64,000 nucleotides of DNA from Nostoc sp. FACHB-892. Its GTDB lineage: Bacteria > Cyanobacteriota > Cyanobacteriia > Cyanobacteriales > Nostocaceae. This document shows positions 56,626 through 64,000 of this stretch, one piece after another. The stretch is from positions 1 through 64,000 of the forward strand of contig NZ_JACJTR010000033.1 in NCBI RefSeq assembly GCF_014698795.1. The letters are read 5' to 3'. The number at the start of each line of letters is the position of its first letter. Position 1 is the stretch's first letter. Below the pieces are notes generated by a model. The model had not been told where the DNA came from, did no database searches, and saw only the letters and a list, made by a program, of their open reading frames with translations. The position numbers were made by a program, and so were the translations under genes.

Positions 56626-59600
56626 ATGACCTCGAAAGATCCTGTTGCCTTACCCGTGAATGGATTGGTTCTATCTGAAGAAGCCTTTTTCTTTGAGCGA
56701 TCGCTTGATCTGCTGTCGGTCATTGGTCTGGATGGCTACTTTAAGCGGATCAACCCTGCATTTACCCAAACCCTCGGCCACTCAGAAGCAGAATTATTAG
56801 CTAGTCCTTTTTTAGACTTCGTGCATCCAGACGACCACTTCGCCACGTTATCAGAAATGGAGAAGGTGAAAACTGGGATACCAACGCTCAATTTCGAGAA
56901 TCGTTACCGGACGAAAGATGGCTGCTACCGATGGCTGGGATGGACAGCATCACCGCAGATTGCCCGGGGATTGATATACTGCGTTGCCCGTGACATGACC
57001 CAGCAAAAAGAGACCGAAGCCGCCCTACAACGCGCCAACCAGAAACTAGAACAACGCGTTGCTGAACGGACTGCCCAGTTAGAACAGACAAATGCAGTCC
57101 TGGCAGAACGAGAAGCCTTGTATCGAACGCTGACACAACACATCCCCAATGGCGCAGTTCACCTGTTTGACCATGACCTGCGCTTTTTGCTCATTGAAGG
57201 TAGCGAAATCAAACAATTGGGATTAGATGGAGCGGCACTGGTGGGGCAAACCATTTGGGAAGTTCTGCCTCCAGAAACCTGTGAGCAAATTGAGCCGATG
57301 TATCGTGCGGCACTGGCGGGTCACATTTCAGTCCAGGAAGTGCTTTACTCCAATCAGATTTATGAAGTACATACTTTACCTGTCCGTAATGAGCAGGGTG
57401 AGATTTTTGCAGGCATGGTACTCACCCAAAACATGACGTATCGCAAGCAGGTAGAAGCAGAATTACAAGAAAGCAAATCAATACTGCAACGGCAACTGGC
57501 TGAGATTGAAAGCATTTACCAGTCTGCCCCAATTGGGTTGAACGTTCTCGATACCAACCTGCGTTTTGTGCGGATTAACCAGCGATTGGCACAGATCAAT
57601 GGATTTTCCGTAGAGGAACACATTGGGCGAACAATTCGAGAATTATTGCCTAACATCGCTGATACTGCCGAAGAGTTGCTACGCCCTGTCTTAGAAAAGG
57701 GAGAACCGCTACTAAACGTCGAAATTCGGGGGGAAACTCCGGCACAACCGGGAGTAGAGCGTGTGTGGTTGGAGAGCTTTTTGCCATTAAAGGATGGCGA
57801 TCGCATTATTGGCATCAATACCGTTTGTCAAGAGATCACCGAGCAGATTCAGGTCGATGAAGCCCTGCGCCAGAGTGAAGAACGATTCCGCACAATGGCA
57901 GACAATGCACCTGTAATGGTTTGGGTGACGGATGCCACCGGATACTGCACCTATCTCAGCCAAAGCTGGTATGAGTTCACAGGGCAAACCGAAGCAATAG
58001 GGCTGGGGTTTGGTTGGCTGAATGCGGTGCATCTAGAGGATTTTCCATTTGCTCAAGAAACATTTATAAGCGCTAATACGCATCAAAAAGCCTTTCGAGC
58101 AGAATACCGTTTACGCCGTCAGGACGGTGAATATCGTTGGGCAATTGATGCGGCAAGTCCCTGGTTTGAGGCAGATGGGCAGTATAAAGGCTACATCGGC
58201 TCAGTTATTGATATCACAGATCGCAAACAAGCAGAAGAAGCCCTGCGGCGATCTGAGGAACGCTATCGCACGCTGTTTGAAACGATGGAAGACGGCTTTT
58301 GCGTTATTGAAATGTTATTTGATGCAAACAATACGCCGATTGATTATCGCTTCCTAGAAATTAACCCTGCATTTGAACAACAAACCGGATTCCAACAGGC
58401 AGAGGGTAAAACGGTACGCCAACTCCTTCCCAATCTGGAAGAATTTTGGTTTCAGACTTATGGCAGAGTCGCTCTAACAGGTGAAGCCATTCGCTTTGAA
58501 AATGGCTCTGAGGCAATGAATCGCTGGTTTGATGTTTATGCGTTTCGCATTGAGCAGCCAGAGAGCCACAAAGTGGCCATCCTGTTCAAGGATATTAGCG
58601 ATCGCAAACAGTCTGAGAAAGCCCTGCGGGAGAATGAAGATCGTTGGCGGATGGCGATCGCCTCTGCTCAATTGGGAACCTGGGATTGGAATCTAGTTAC
58701 AGGAGAATTGAAATGGGATACTGGCTGCAAAGCCATGTTTGGGCTACCACCCGATGCCGAGAGTAGTGGAGAGGTGTTTTTTGAGGGCTTACATCCCGAT
58801 GATCGCGATCGTCTTCAAGAAATTATTCAAGAGGCGTTTAACCCAGCATCAGGTGGCTCTTATGACACTGAGTATCGAACGATTGGCATTCAGGATAAAG
58901 TTGAACGCTGGCTGAGAGCGAAAGGGCAAGCCTACTTTGATGCAAACGGAAAACCGATCCGCTTCATTGGTACGGTGTTGAATATTACGGAGCAAAAACA
59001 AACCGAAGCACAATTAATTCATGATGTTTTTCACGATTCACTAACTGGATTGCCAAACCGTGCTTTATTTGTCGAAAGATTGGAGCAGGCGCTGGCGCTA
59101 ACAAAACGTCATTCAGACTACAGATTCGCTGTCCTGTTCCTAGATGTGGATCGCTTTAAAGTTATCAACGATAGCCTTGGTCATATAATTGGGGATCAAT
59201 TGCTAACGGCACTGGCACGCAGATTAGAAAGGTGCCTCCGTGCAGGAGATACAGTTGCCCGCTTAGGTGGAGATGAGTTCACAATCCTATTAGATGATAT
59301 CAAAGATTTAAATGATGTAAAAAATGTAGCGAACAGAATAAATGTAGCTTTGACAGGAGCTTTTAATCTTGGTGGAAATGAAGTAATTACTACTGTAAGT
59401 ATTGGTATCGCTTTAGGCACAAACACTTATAATCTATCAGAAGAACTCATCCGTGACGCTGACATTGCAATGTACCGTGCTAAAGCATTAGGAAAAGCAC
59501 GCTATGAAATATTTGATTTTAGTATGTACACTCAAGCTGCCCAGTTATTACAGTTAGAAATGGATCTACGACGGGCAATTGAACGCCAAGAATTTCAGGT

Positions 59601-60333
59601 TTACTATCAGCCAATTGTCTCGTTAGAAACTTATCAAATTATTGGCTTTGAGGCTCTTGTGCGCTGGCAACATCCTGAACATGGAATTGTTTCTCCAGAA
59701 AAGTTTATTCCCTTAGCAGAAGAAACTGGGCTGATTGTGCCGATTGGTTATTGGGTGTTACGCGAAGCTTGTTGTCAGATGCGGGCTTGGCAATTTAAAT
59801 TTCCTACTAACCCACCCTTAAGCATCAGTGTCAATATTTCTAGTAAACAGTTTTTCCACCCCAATTTGATTGAGGAAATTCGCCAAATTCTGCTCGATTC
59901 TGGTCTAAAAGGCAGCAGTTTAAAGTTGGAGATTACTGAAACCGTACTGATGAAAAATTCTGACTCAGCCACTGCTATGCTTTTGGAATTACAACAGATG
60001 AATATTCAGTTACATCTAGATGATTTTGGCACAGGTTATTCATCCTTGAGTTATCTGCATCATTTTCCCTTTAGTGCATTGAAAATTGATCGTTCATTTG
60101 TTATCAACATTGGTGCTAATGGAGAAAACTTGGAAATTGTTCAGGCGATTATTTCTCTAGCACAAAGTCTTAACATAAATGTAATAGCAGAGGGTATAGA
60201 AACAATAGAGCAATTAACACATCTTAAAATTAAAAAATGCAACAACGCACAAGGATATATTTTCTCTCAGCCACTTGATAGCAAGTCGATAGATGCATTA
60301 ATCGCATCCAGCTTGTACTTTAAGCTCAATTAA
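56626..60333 (+). CDS. Multi-PAS GGDEF-EAL cyclic-di-GMP protein
   Basis: A cytosolic protein of 1235 residues from ATG 56626; a TTG 18 bp upstream is in frame. Six PAS/PAC modules run from residue 20 to about 790, with a coiled coil near 130-165 (NQKLEQRVAERTAQLEQTN). A GGDEF domain has LARLGGDEFTILL intact near residue 880, so cyclase activity is likely. The EAL domain has FEALVRWQHPEHG near 1008, then ISVNISSKQF, LEITETVL and DDFGTGYSSL, so phosphodiesterase activity is also likely. No membrane segment. Ligands of the PAS domains are unknown. Confidence 0.94.
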   Translation: MTSKDPVALPVNGLVLSEEAFFFERSLDLLSVIGLDGYFKRINPAFTQTLGHSEAELLASPFLDFVHPDDHFATLSEMEKVKTGIPTLNFENRYRTKDGCYRWLGWTASPQIARGLIYCVARDMTQQKETEAALQRANQKLEQRVAERTAQLEQTNAVLAEREALYRTLTQHIPNGAVHLFDHDLRFLLIEGSEIKQLGLDGAALVGQTIWEVLPPETCEQIEPMYRAALAGHISVQEVLYSNQIYEVHTLPVRNEQGEIFAGMVLTQNMTYRKQVEAELQESKSILQRQLAEIESIYQSAPIGLNVLDTNLRFVRINQRLAQINGFSVEEHIGRTIRELLPNIADTAEELLRPVLEKGEPLLNVEIRGETPAQPGVERVWLESFLPLKDGDRIIGINTVCQEITEQIQVDEALRQSEERFRTMADNAPVMVWVTDATGYCTYLSQSWYEFTGQTEAIGLGFGWLNAVHLEDFPFAQETFISANTHQKAFRAEYRLRRQDGEYRWAIDAASPWFEADGQYKGYIGSVIDITDRKQAEEALRRSEERYRTLFETMEDGFCVIEMLFDANNTPIDYRFLEINPAFEQQTGFQQAEGKTVRQLLPNLEEFWFQTYGRVALTGEAIRFENGSEAMNRWFDVYAFRIEQPESHKVAILFKDISDRKQSEKALRENEDRWRMAIASAQLGTWDWNLVTGELKWDTGCKAMFGLPPDAESSGEVFFEGLHPDDRDRLQEIIQEAFNPASGGSYDTEYRTIGIQDKVERWLRAKGQAYFDANGKPIRFIGTVLNITEQKQTEAQLIHDVFHDSLTGLPNRALFVERLEQALALTKRHSDYRFAVLFLDVDRFKVINDSLGHIIGDQLLTALARRLERCLRAGDTVARLGGDEFTILLDDIKDLNDVKNVANRINVALTGAFNLGGNEVITTVSIGIALGTNTYNLSEELIRDADIAMYRAKALGKARYEIFDFSMYTQAAQLLQLEMDLRRAIERQEFQVYYQPIVSLETYQIIGFEALVRWQHPEHGIVSPEKFIPLAEETGLIVPIGYWVLREACCQMRAWQFKFPTNPPLSISVNISSKQFFHPNLIEEIRQILLDSGLKGSSLKLEITETVLMKNSDSATAMLLELQQMNIQLHLDDFGTGYSSLSYLHHFPFSALKIDRSFVINIGANGENLEIVQAIISLAQSLNINVIAEGIETIEQLTHLKIKKCNNAQGYIFSQPLDSKSIDALIASSLYFKLN

Positions 60334-60441
60334 GAGTTCTTAGATTTGTTATATATTTAAGTCTATCTTCAGGTTAGATGCCGTGATACTACCAATCCTA
60401 AATGTGAGAATATCGCATTTAATCAGGATAGGTGAAAATAA

Positions 60442-60497
60442 GAGCGATGCCTATGGCGGTAAACTATACACTACTTTTGATAGTTTAGCTTTGAGGT
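60442..60497. repeat. Left 56-bp direct repeat flanking hicBA
   Basis: Begins GAGCGATGCCTATGGCGG and ends TAGTTTAGCTTTGAGGT. It matches 61009-61064 at 47 of 56 positions by eye, same orientation. Confidence 0.7.
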
Positions 60498-60546
60498 GCG
60501 ATGCCAACTCTTGGAGACGCTACGCGTAGCAAGTACGCCTACGCGC
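60498..60546. repeat. GCGATGCC...GCTACGCGTAGC repeat next to hicA stop
   Basis: Dispersed-type repeat with the perfect 12-bp palindrome GCTACGCGTAGC. It abuts the hicA stop codon at 60547-60549. Confidence 0.6.
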
Positions 60547-60774
60547 TCACAAATTCTCTATAAACTCTTCTGGTGAAACCTTTGCTTGCTTAAGAACACC
60601 ACTGAGTGTGCCAACTTTTAACTCGCGGTGAAGTGGTACAACACAAACAATTTCTCCTTCTAAAGTTGGTTTTTTAAGTACAACATGACTACCAGTTTGT
60701 CTAGTTTGAATAAATCCTAAGCGCTCTAATGCACGAACTGTCTCATTGCCTGATATTCTTGGTAATCTAGGCAT
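60547..60774 (-). CDS. hicA: HicA-family toxin
   Basis: A 75-residue mRNA interferase toxin with a double-stranded-RNA-binding-like fold. The family pattern is complete: RISGNETVRALERLGFIQTRQTGSHVVLKK with the active-site His in GSH, then VPLHRELKVGTLSGVLKQAKVSPEEF. It overlaps the antitoxin gene upstream by 8 bp, so the two are translationally coupled. Order is antitoxin first, the reverse of the E. coli pair. Confidence 0.93.
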   Translation of the reverse strand: MPRLPRISGNETVRALERLGFIQTRQTGSHVVLKKPTLEGEIVCVVPLHRELKVGTLSGVLKQAKVSPEEFIENL

Positions 60775-60982
60775 AGCTAACCTCTATGCTAGTTACAAAC
60801 CTGGGACTAGTATCAGTGTCGAGTAAAGGACATTCTTCTAAATATAGCTTTGTAGCTTCTTTAAGATTAGCAAGAGCTTCTTCAATTGTTTCACCTTGGT
60901 CAACTGTGCCAACTTCAGGACACTCAGCAACATACATATCTTCTTCTTTGTGAATAATGACAGTTAATGTTTTGATTTTCAT
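60767..60982 (-). CDS. hicB: HicB-family antitoxin
   Basis: A 71-residue antitoxin with the partial RNase H-like fold: TVIIHKEEDMYVAECPEVGTVDQGETIEEALANLKEATKLYLEE. It lacks the C-terminal DNA-binding domain found in longer HicB proteins, so it neutralises HicA but may not repress the operon alone. It is first in the transcript and overlaps hicA by 8 bp. The pair lies between two 56-bp direct repeats. Confidence 0.93.
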   Translation of the reverse strand: MKIKTLTVIIHKEEDMYVAECPEVGTVDQGETIEEALANLKEATKLYLEECPLLDTDTSPRFVTSIEVSYA

Positions 60983-61008
60983 GGGATTTTGTTTTGATAG
61001 GGATAGTT

Positions 61009-61064
61009 GAGCGATGTCTATGGCGGCAAGCTACGCACTGCTTTTTCTAGTTTAGCTTTCAGGT
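61009..61064. repeat. Right 56-bp direct repeat flanking hicBA
   Basis: Begins GAGCGATGTCTATGGCGG and ends TAGTTTAGCTTTCAGGT; partner of 60442-60497 in the same orientation. Confidence 0.7.
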
Positions 61065-61094
61065 AGTGTTTAACTATTACCTCAATTAATCAGC

Positions 61095-62226
61095 TTAATT
61101 ATTATTGTCAGATAATTCCAAAATATCATCAATTTCATCAGAACACTGTGCAGCTTTCATCCAAATGGTTTGTACTATAGAATCAAAATCAAAATAAACT
61201 TTTCTCCCTTTCAGCTCAGGAAACAAATTTATAATTATTTGCTCTAAATATTCATTGAATATAATATTATGGAACCTTTTATCAAAACATTGGAAAGAAA
61301 GTTCATAGTAAAACATATTTTTCTTAATCAATTCACTCAAGTATAGACACACATGATAATCTTTTGATTTTTCAAACAGTTGAGTTGCTAATTTGGCTGA
61401 GGCTATAACACTAGGTAAGTCCATATAACTGACACCTACACTTAATCTGGCATTAACTTTGATGAATTCATTGATACAATCGTGAGCTAAATTTGTTTTT
61501 AGATTTCGTACTTCAGACTTGACGTTATCTATCAACAGCCTTCTGGCTTCTTCTTGCTGTATTTTCTCGATATTCTTTTCTTCTTCTTGCTGTATTTTTT
61601 TCAATCTATCTTCTTCGGCCTTTTTTTCAGACTCTAATTTCCGTTTTTCTGTATCATATTTACCGGCTGGTGTTCCTTGATAGATGTTATAAGCTATCAT
61701 CGCTACAACAAATGTTGTTAATGCAAACTGCCAGTTAATAAATAATAGTATCAACGAAGCTAATAGAAGTAAACCGCCTAGATTAGCCCATTTTTCTCCC
61801 TCTAATGTGTTTGGTGATTTTGAATTTTTACTTTGTATAGAGGGTTCCGAAACCTTACTTTCCTCTGTATCTAAGCTTGAAAGAGATATCTGACTTGTAG
61901 TATCTTCTTCTATATGTAAAGACGACCAGTTATTTTGTACTACTAGTTCAAACTCTTGGTTCCAAGCTGAAAATTCCTCACCTGTTTGTCGTCCGTAAAT
62001 TTTTACTCTCTCAATAGATGCAGTACCTAAACCAGTTATCCCTTTACGGAGAAATGCAACCAAGGCTTGCTGATTTGGTACTTGGGCAGATTCTAGCATT
62101 ATCGCAAGCATCCTTGAGTGCTACTTTCGCTGTAATCCCCTTGGGTTGTAATTGACGGTTCATCAGAGATGCGATCGCTTGTGCATCTCCCTGTTTTGCA
62201 AGTTCTAAAAGATTTGGCTGTGTCAT
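61095..62226 (-). pseudogene. Frameshifted MTQPN-module membrane protein
   Basis: Two overlapping frames form one gene. From ATG 62226 the first frame encodes MTQPNLLELAKQGDAQAIAS to KDAC; the second, open from 62111, continues LAIMLESAQVPNQQALVAFLRKG, matching the intact paralog at 62404-62925 without a gap. The break near 62100-62112 fits loss of one CTTGC from a tandem pair. The rest has a Ser-rich linker, two membrane segments (about residues 150-185 of the joined protein), a Lys/Glu coiled coil with the repeated unit KIQQEE, and a helical C-terminal domain. Restart at the internal ATG 62111 is possible. I do not recognise the C-terminal domain. Confidence 0.65.
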
Positions 62227-62403
62227 AACCAATAAATCCGAAAACCTAAGAAAATATCTTCTATCTCAGGGTTCCCCATTTACAGATAAAAACAACATTT
62301 TAAAAATCTTTAAAGTCTTATAGTTAAAATATAGCGAAATTTATTATAATTGCTGCAAAAACAACAATTTTAGACTATTTTTCTGCGTCATAAGTTTTAA
62401 ACA

Positions 62404-62925
62404 TTAGCGTTCCTTTGTAATCACAGAACTACCATTAGTAATACTTACTTTTTGAATAAAAATTTCAGAACAAGATGATAAAATATCAGTGCTGATTTGA
62501 TTAGCAATAAACTCAAAATCTTGGTTTGTTAATCCCTGTGCAGTATCGCCGCTTAAGTTAATACAAATAGTTAGGGGTTGAGGATTACTAGAAGAGTGTT
62601 CATTATCTACTGCTTCTAGTTCAGCTTCTGCTATGCCTAAATTAAACTCTTTACTCCAAGATGGAAACTCCTTACCAGTTTGTTGCCCGTAAACTTTCAC
62701 TATTTCAATAGATGCAGCCCCTAACGCGGTTAACCCTTTGCGGATAAATGGAACTAAAACTTGCTGATTTAGTACTTGGGGAGATTCTAGTATTACCTCC
62801 AAGCAAGTATCTTGGAAGGCAACCTGTGCAGTGATTCCTTTGGGGTGTAAGTGGCGGTTCATCAGAGATGCGATCGCCTGTACATCTCCCTGTTTTGCAA
62901 GTTCCAGAATATTTGGCTGTGTCAT
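62404..62925 (-). CDS. MTQPN-module protein, intact paralog
   Basis: A 173-residue protein. Residues 1-96 (MTQPNILELAKQGDVQAIAS, HLHPKGITAQVAFQDTCLEVILES, FIRKGLTALGAASIEIVKVYGQQTGKEF) are the same module as in the neighbour at 61095-62226. The remaining 75 residues are unrelated to it and have LTICINLSGDTAQG, acidic and helical parts, no membrane segment. I recall this module at the N-terminus of varied cyanobacterial proteins, but its function is unknown to me. Confidence 0.75.
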   Translation of the reverse strand: MTQPNILELAKQGDVQAIASLMNRHLHPKGITAQVAFQDTCLEVILESPQVLNQQVLVPFIRKGLTALGAASIEIVKVYGQQTGKEFPSWSKEFNLGIAEAELEAVDNEHSSSNPQPLTICINLSGDTAQGLTNQDFEFIANQISTDILSSCSEIFIQKVSITNGSSVITKER

Positions 62926-63165
62926 AACCAGTAAAAGAGAAAATCTAAAAAAATCAACTTATATTCTCAGGATTCCCTCTTGACAGCCTTAAGTAACATT
63001 ATGATGCAAGATATCAGCTAACCTTGGCTAAAATGTCTAGGATAAAGATAGTCATTCACAGACTTTTGCAAAAAATAGATTTTACCTGTATCAACATCAA
63101 AAACTCTTGTTTTTGTGCTTGCCATAACAGGATTAATATTAATCAGTTTAATTCAAATTTTAAAT

Positions 63166-63831
63166 ATGAAGTTTTATCGAGATCATACTTGGCCCTCGAC
63201 GCTGGAAGAAGCCATCGTTATCCAAGAAAAGCTGCGCGATCAAGTAATTACTGAGGATCAACTCCAAGAACCTATCAAGTACGTTGCTGGAGTGGATATG
63301 GGTTTTGAAGCTGATGGAACAATTAGCCGTGCAGCTGTCGCAGTACTGAGTTTCCCTGATTTGCAAGTAATCGAGACAAGCCTAGCACACCGTCCTACAA
63401 CCTTTCCTTATGTTCCTGGGTTCCTCTCATTTCGGGAAATTCCAGCTGTTCTCGATGCCCTGGAGAAGATTAAAACAACACCAGATATCATCCTGTGTGA
63501 TGGTCAAGGAATCGCCCATCCCCGTGGATTAGGTATAGCTAGCCATTTAGGATTACTCATAGATATGCCGACAATTGGTGTAGCCAAGTCCAGGTTGGTA
63601 GGTAAGTATGAGGAATTGCCAGAAACAAAAGGCAGCAGACAACCACTTATATATAAAGGTGAAACAGTTGGCGCAGTTTTACGCACACGCGTAGGAGTAA
63701 AACCTCTCTACATCTCCAGTGGCCATCGAGTTAGTTTACCGACAGCGATTGACTATGTATTACGCTGCACGCCCAAATATCGGCTGCCAGAAACTACGCG
63801 CATCGCTGATAAATTAGCGTCGGCTAAATAA
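63166..63831 (+). CDS. nfi: Endonuclease V (deoxyinosine 3' endonuclease)
   Basis: DNA repair nuclease of 221 residues from ATG 63166 that nicks near deoxyinosine and other deaminated bases. The catalytic Asp lies in YVAGVDMGFE, the second acidic site in ILCDGQGIAHPRGLGIASHLG, and GVAKSRLVG and YISSGHRVSLPTA complete the family pattern. The open frame extends 17 hydrophobic codons upstream, which do not fit this cytosolic family. Confidence 0.95.
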   Translation: MKFYRDHTWPSTLEEAIVIQEKLRDQVITEDQLQEPIKYVAGVDMGFEADGTISRAAVAVLSFPDLQVIETSLAHRPTTFPYVPGFLSFREIPAVLDALEKIKTTPDIILCDGQGIAHPRGLGIASHLGLLIDMPTIGVAKSRLVGKYEELPETKGSRQPLIYKGETVGAVLRTRVGVKPLYISSGHRVSLPTAIDYVLRCTPKYRLPETTRIADKLASAK

Positions 63832-63938
63832 AGCTTGTTGAAATTTTTCTCAAATACTTGCTTGTACCGACTCAAGCGTGTTAGGAATCGCACAGAAAGA
63901 AGTTGAAGTAGCTAAATACGATTTACGAAGTTAGAACA

Positions 63939-64000
63939 ATGAACGCACTAACTTTACAGTGGCACGATGCAGGTCAAGATAAAACTCAGAGCATTTACGA
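63939..64000 (+). CDS. Start of a gene cut by the window edge
   Basis: ATG 63939 opens a frame of 20 codons (MNALTLQWHDAGQDKTQSIY) that runs off the end. The opening resembles that of cyanobacterial FHA-domain proteins, but too little is present to be sure. Confidence 0.5.
   Translation, partial: MNALTLQWHDAGQDKTQSIY

Noticed and set aside
60547-60982. hicB-hicA considered as part of a larger defence island with the AIPR remnant
   Set aside because: The two sites are about 25 kb apart with housekeeping genes between them.

Overview
The window looks like chromosomal DNA of a filamentous, heterocyst-forming type cyanobacterium (Nostoc/Anabaena group). The palindrome GCGATCGC (HIP1) recurs throughout. 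The gene set is cyanobacterial: Ycf35, Ycf46, Calvin-cycle GAPDH, SqdB/SqdX sulfolipid synthesis, a TLP40-like lumenal cyclophilin, IctB, a CyaB1-type cyclase and a cyanoexosortase. Heptanucleotide arrays (GAGTTAG, TTTTGAA and relatives) fill the spacers. The organism assignment is inference from these traits; no rRNA or tRNA gene was seen.

Layout. 1-6723 (minus strand) is an envelope/exopolysaccharide block: DegT aminotransferase, cyanoexosortase B, its partner protein, a Wza-like export protein and a Wzc-like tyrosine kinase. The kinase runs into repetitive DNA near the left edge and is truncated. 7282-10773 holds a GAF protein with a histidine-kinase-like core lacking the phospho-accepting His, and IctB. 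11071-18115 is housekeeping: a WGxxGxxG protein, SmpB, a NarL-type response regulator, a low-molecular-weight phosphatase, YbaB, MurB, MurC and NadD. 18232-28463 carries Gap2, ThiL, a Uma2 protein, a cyclophilin, EF-P, AccB, an ArsR regulator, a GerMN protein, ProS and an acyltransferase. 28607-34090 has an S41 protease, a membrane-tailed alpha/beta hydrolase, a class I amidotransferase and an ABC-F ATPase. 34091-35212 is a decay zone with a small MITE-like element, an orphan C-terminal fragment and an AIPR-family remnant.

35360-45435 holds Ycf35, Ycf46, a ribbon-helix-helix/zinc-ribbon protein, an FHA membrane protein, a lipoprotein, SqdB and SqdX, a GAF-GAF-PAS adenylate cyclase and a small conserved protein. 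46249-55059 is a plus-strand outer-membrane block: PurC, an Omp85/BamA protein, LpxC, FabZ, LpxA, LpxB, then a solitary cytosine-C5 methyltransferase. 55094 to the end is accessory: a Tat-exported aldo/keto reductase, a 1236-residue PAS-GGDEF-EAL protein, a hicB-hicA module flanked by direct repeats, two paralogs sharing an N-terminal module (one frameshifted), endonuclease V and the first codons of another gene.

The most unusual thread is how often repetitive DNA has entered genes. It lies inside ThiL and the cyclase in frame. It supplies the stop codons of the phosphatase, ThiL and SqdX. It provides near-identical leader and ribosome-binding sequences to two unrelated genes. It truncates the tyrosine kinase and brackets the toxin-antitoxin pair. 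I did not find a clear new multi-gene system. The best candidates for undescribed biology are the modular MTQPN domain proteins at 61095-62925, the His-less GAF kinase-like protein and the repeat-supplied translation starts.
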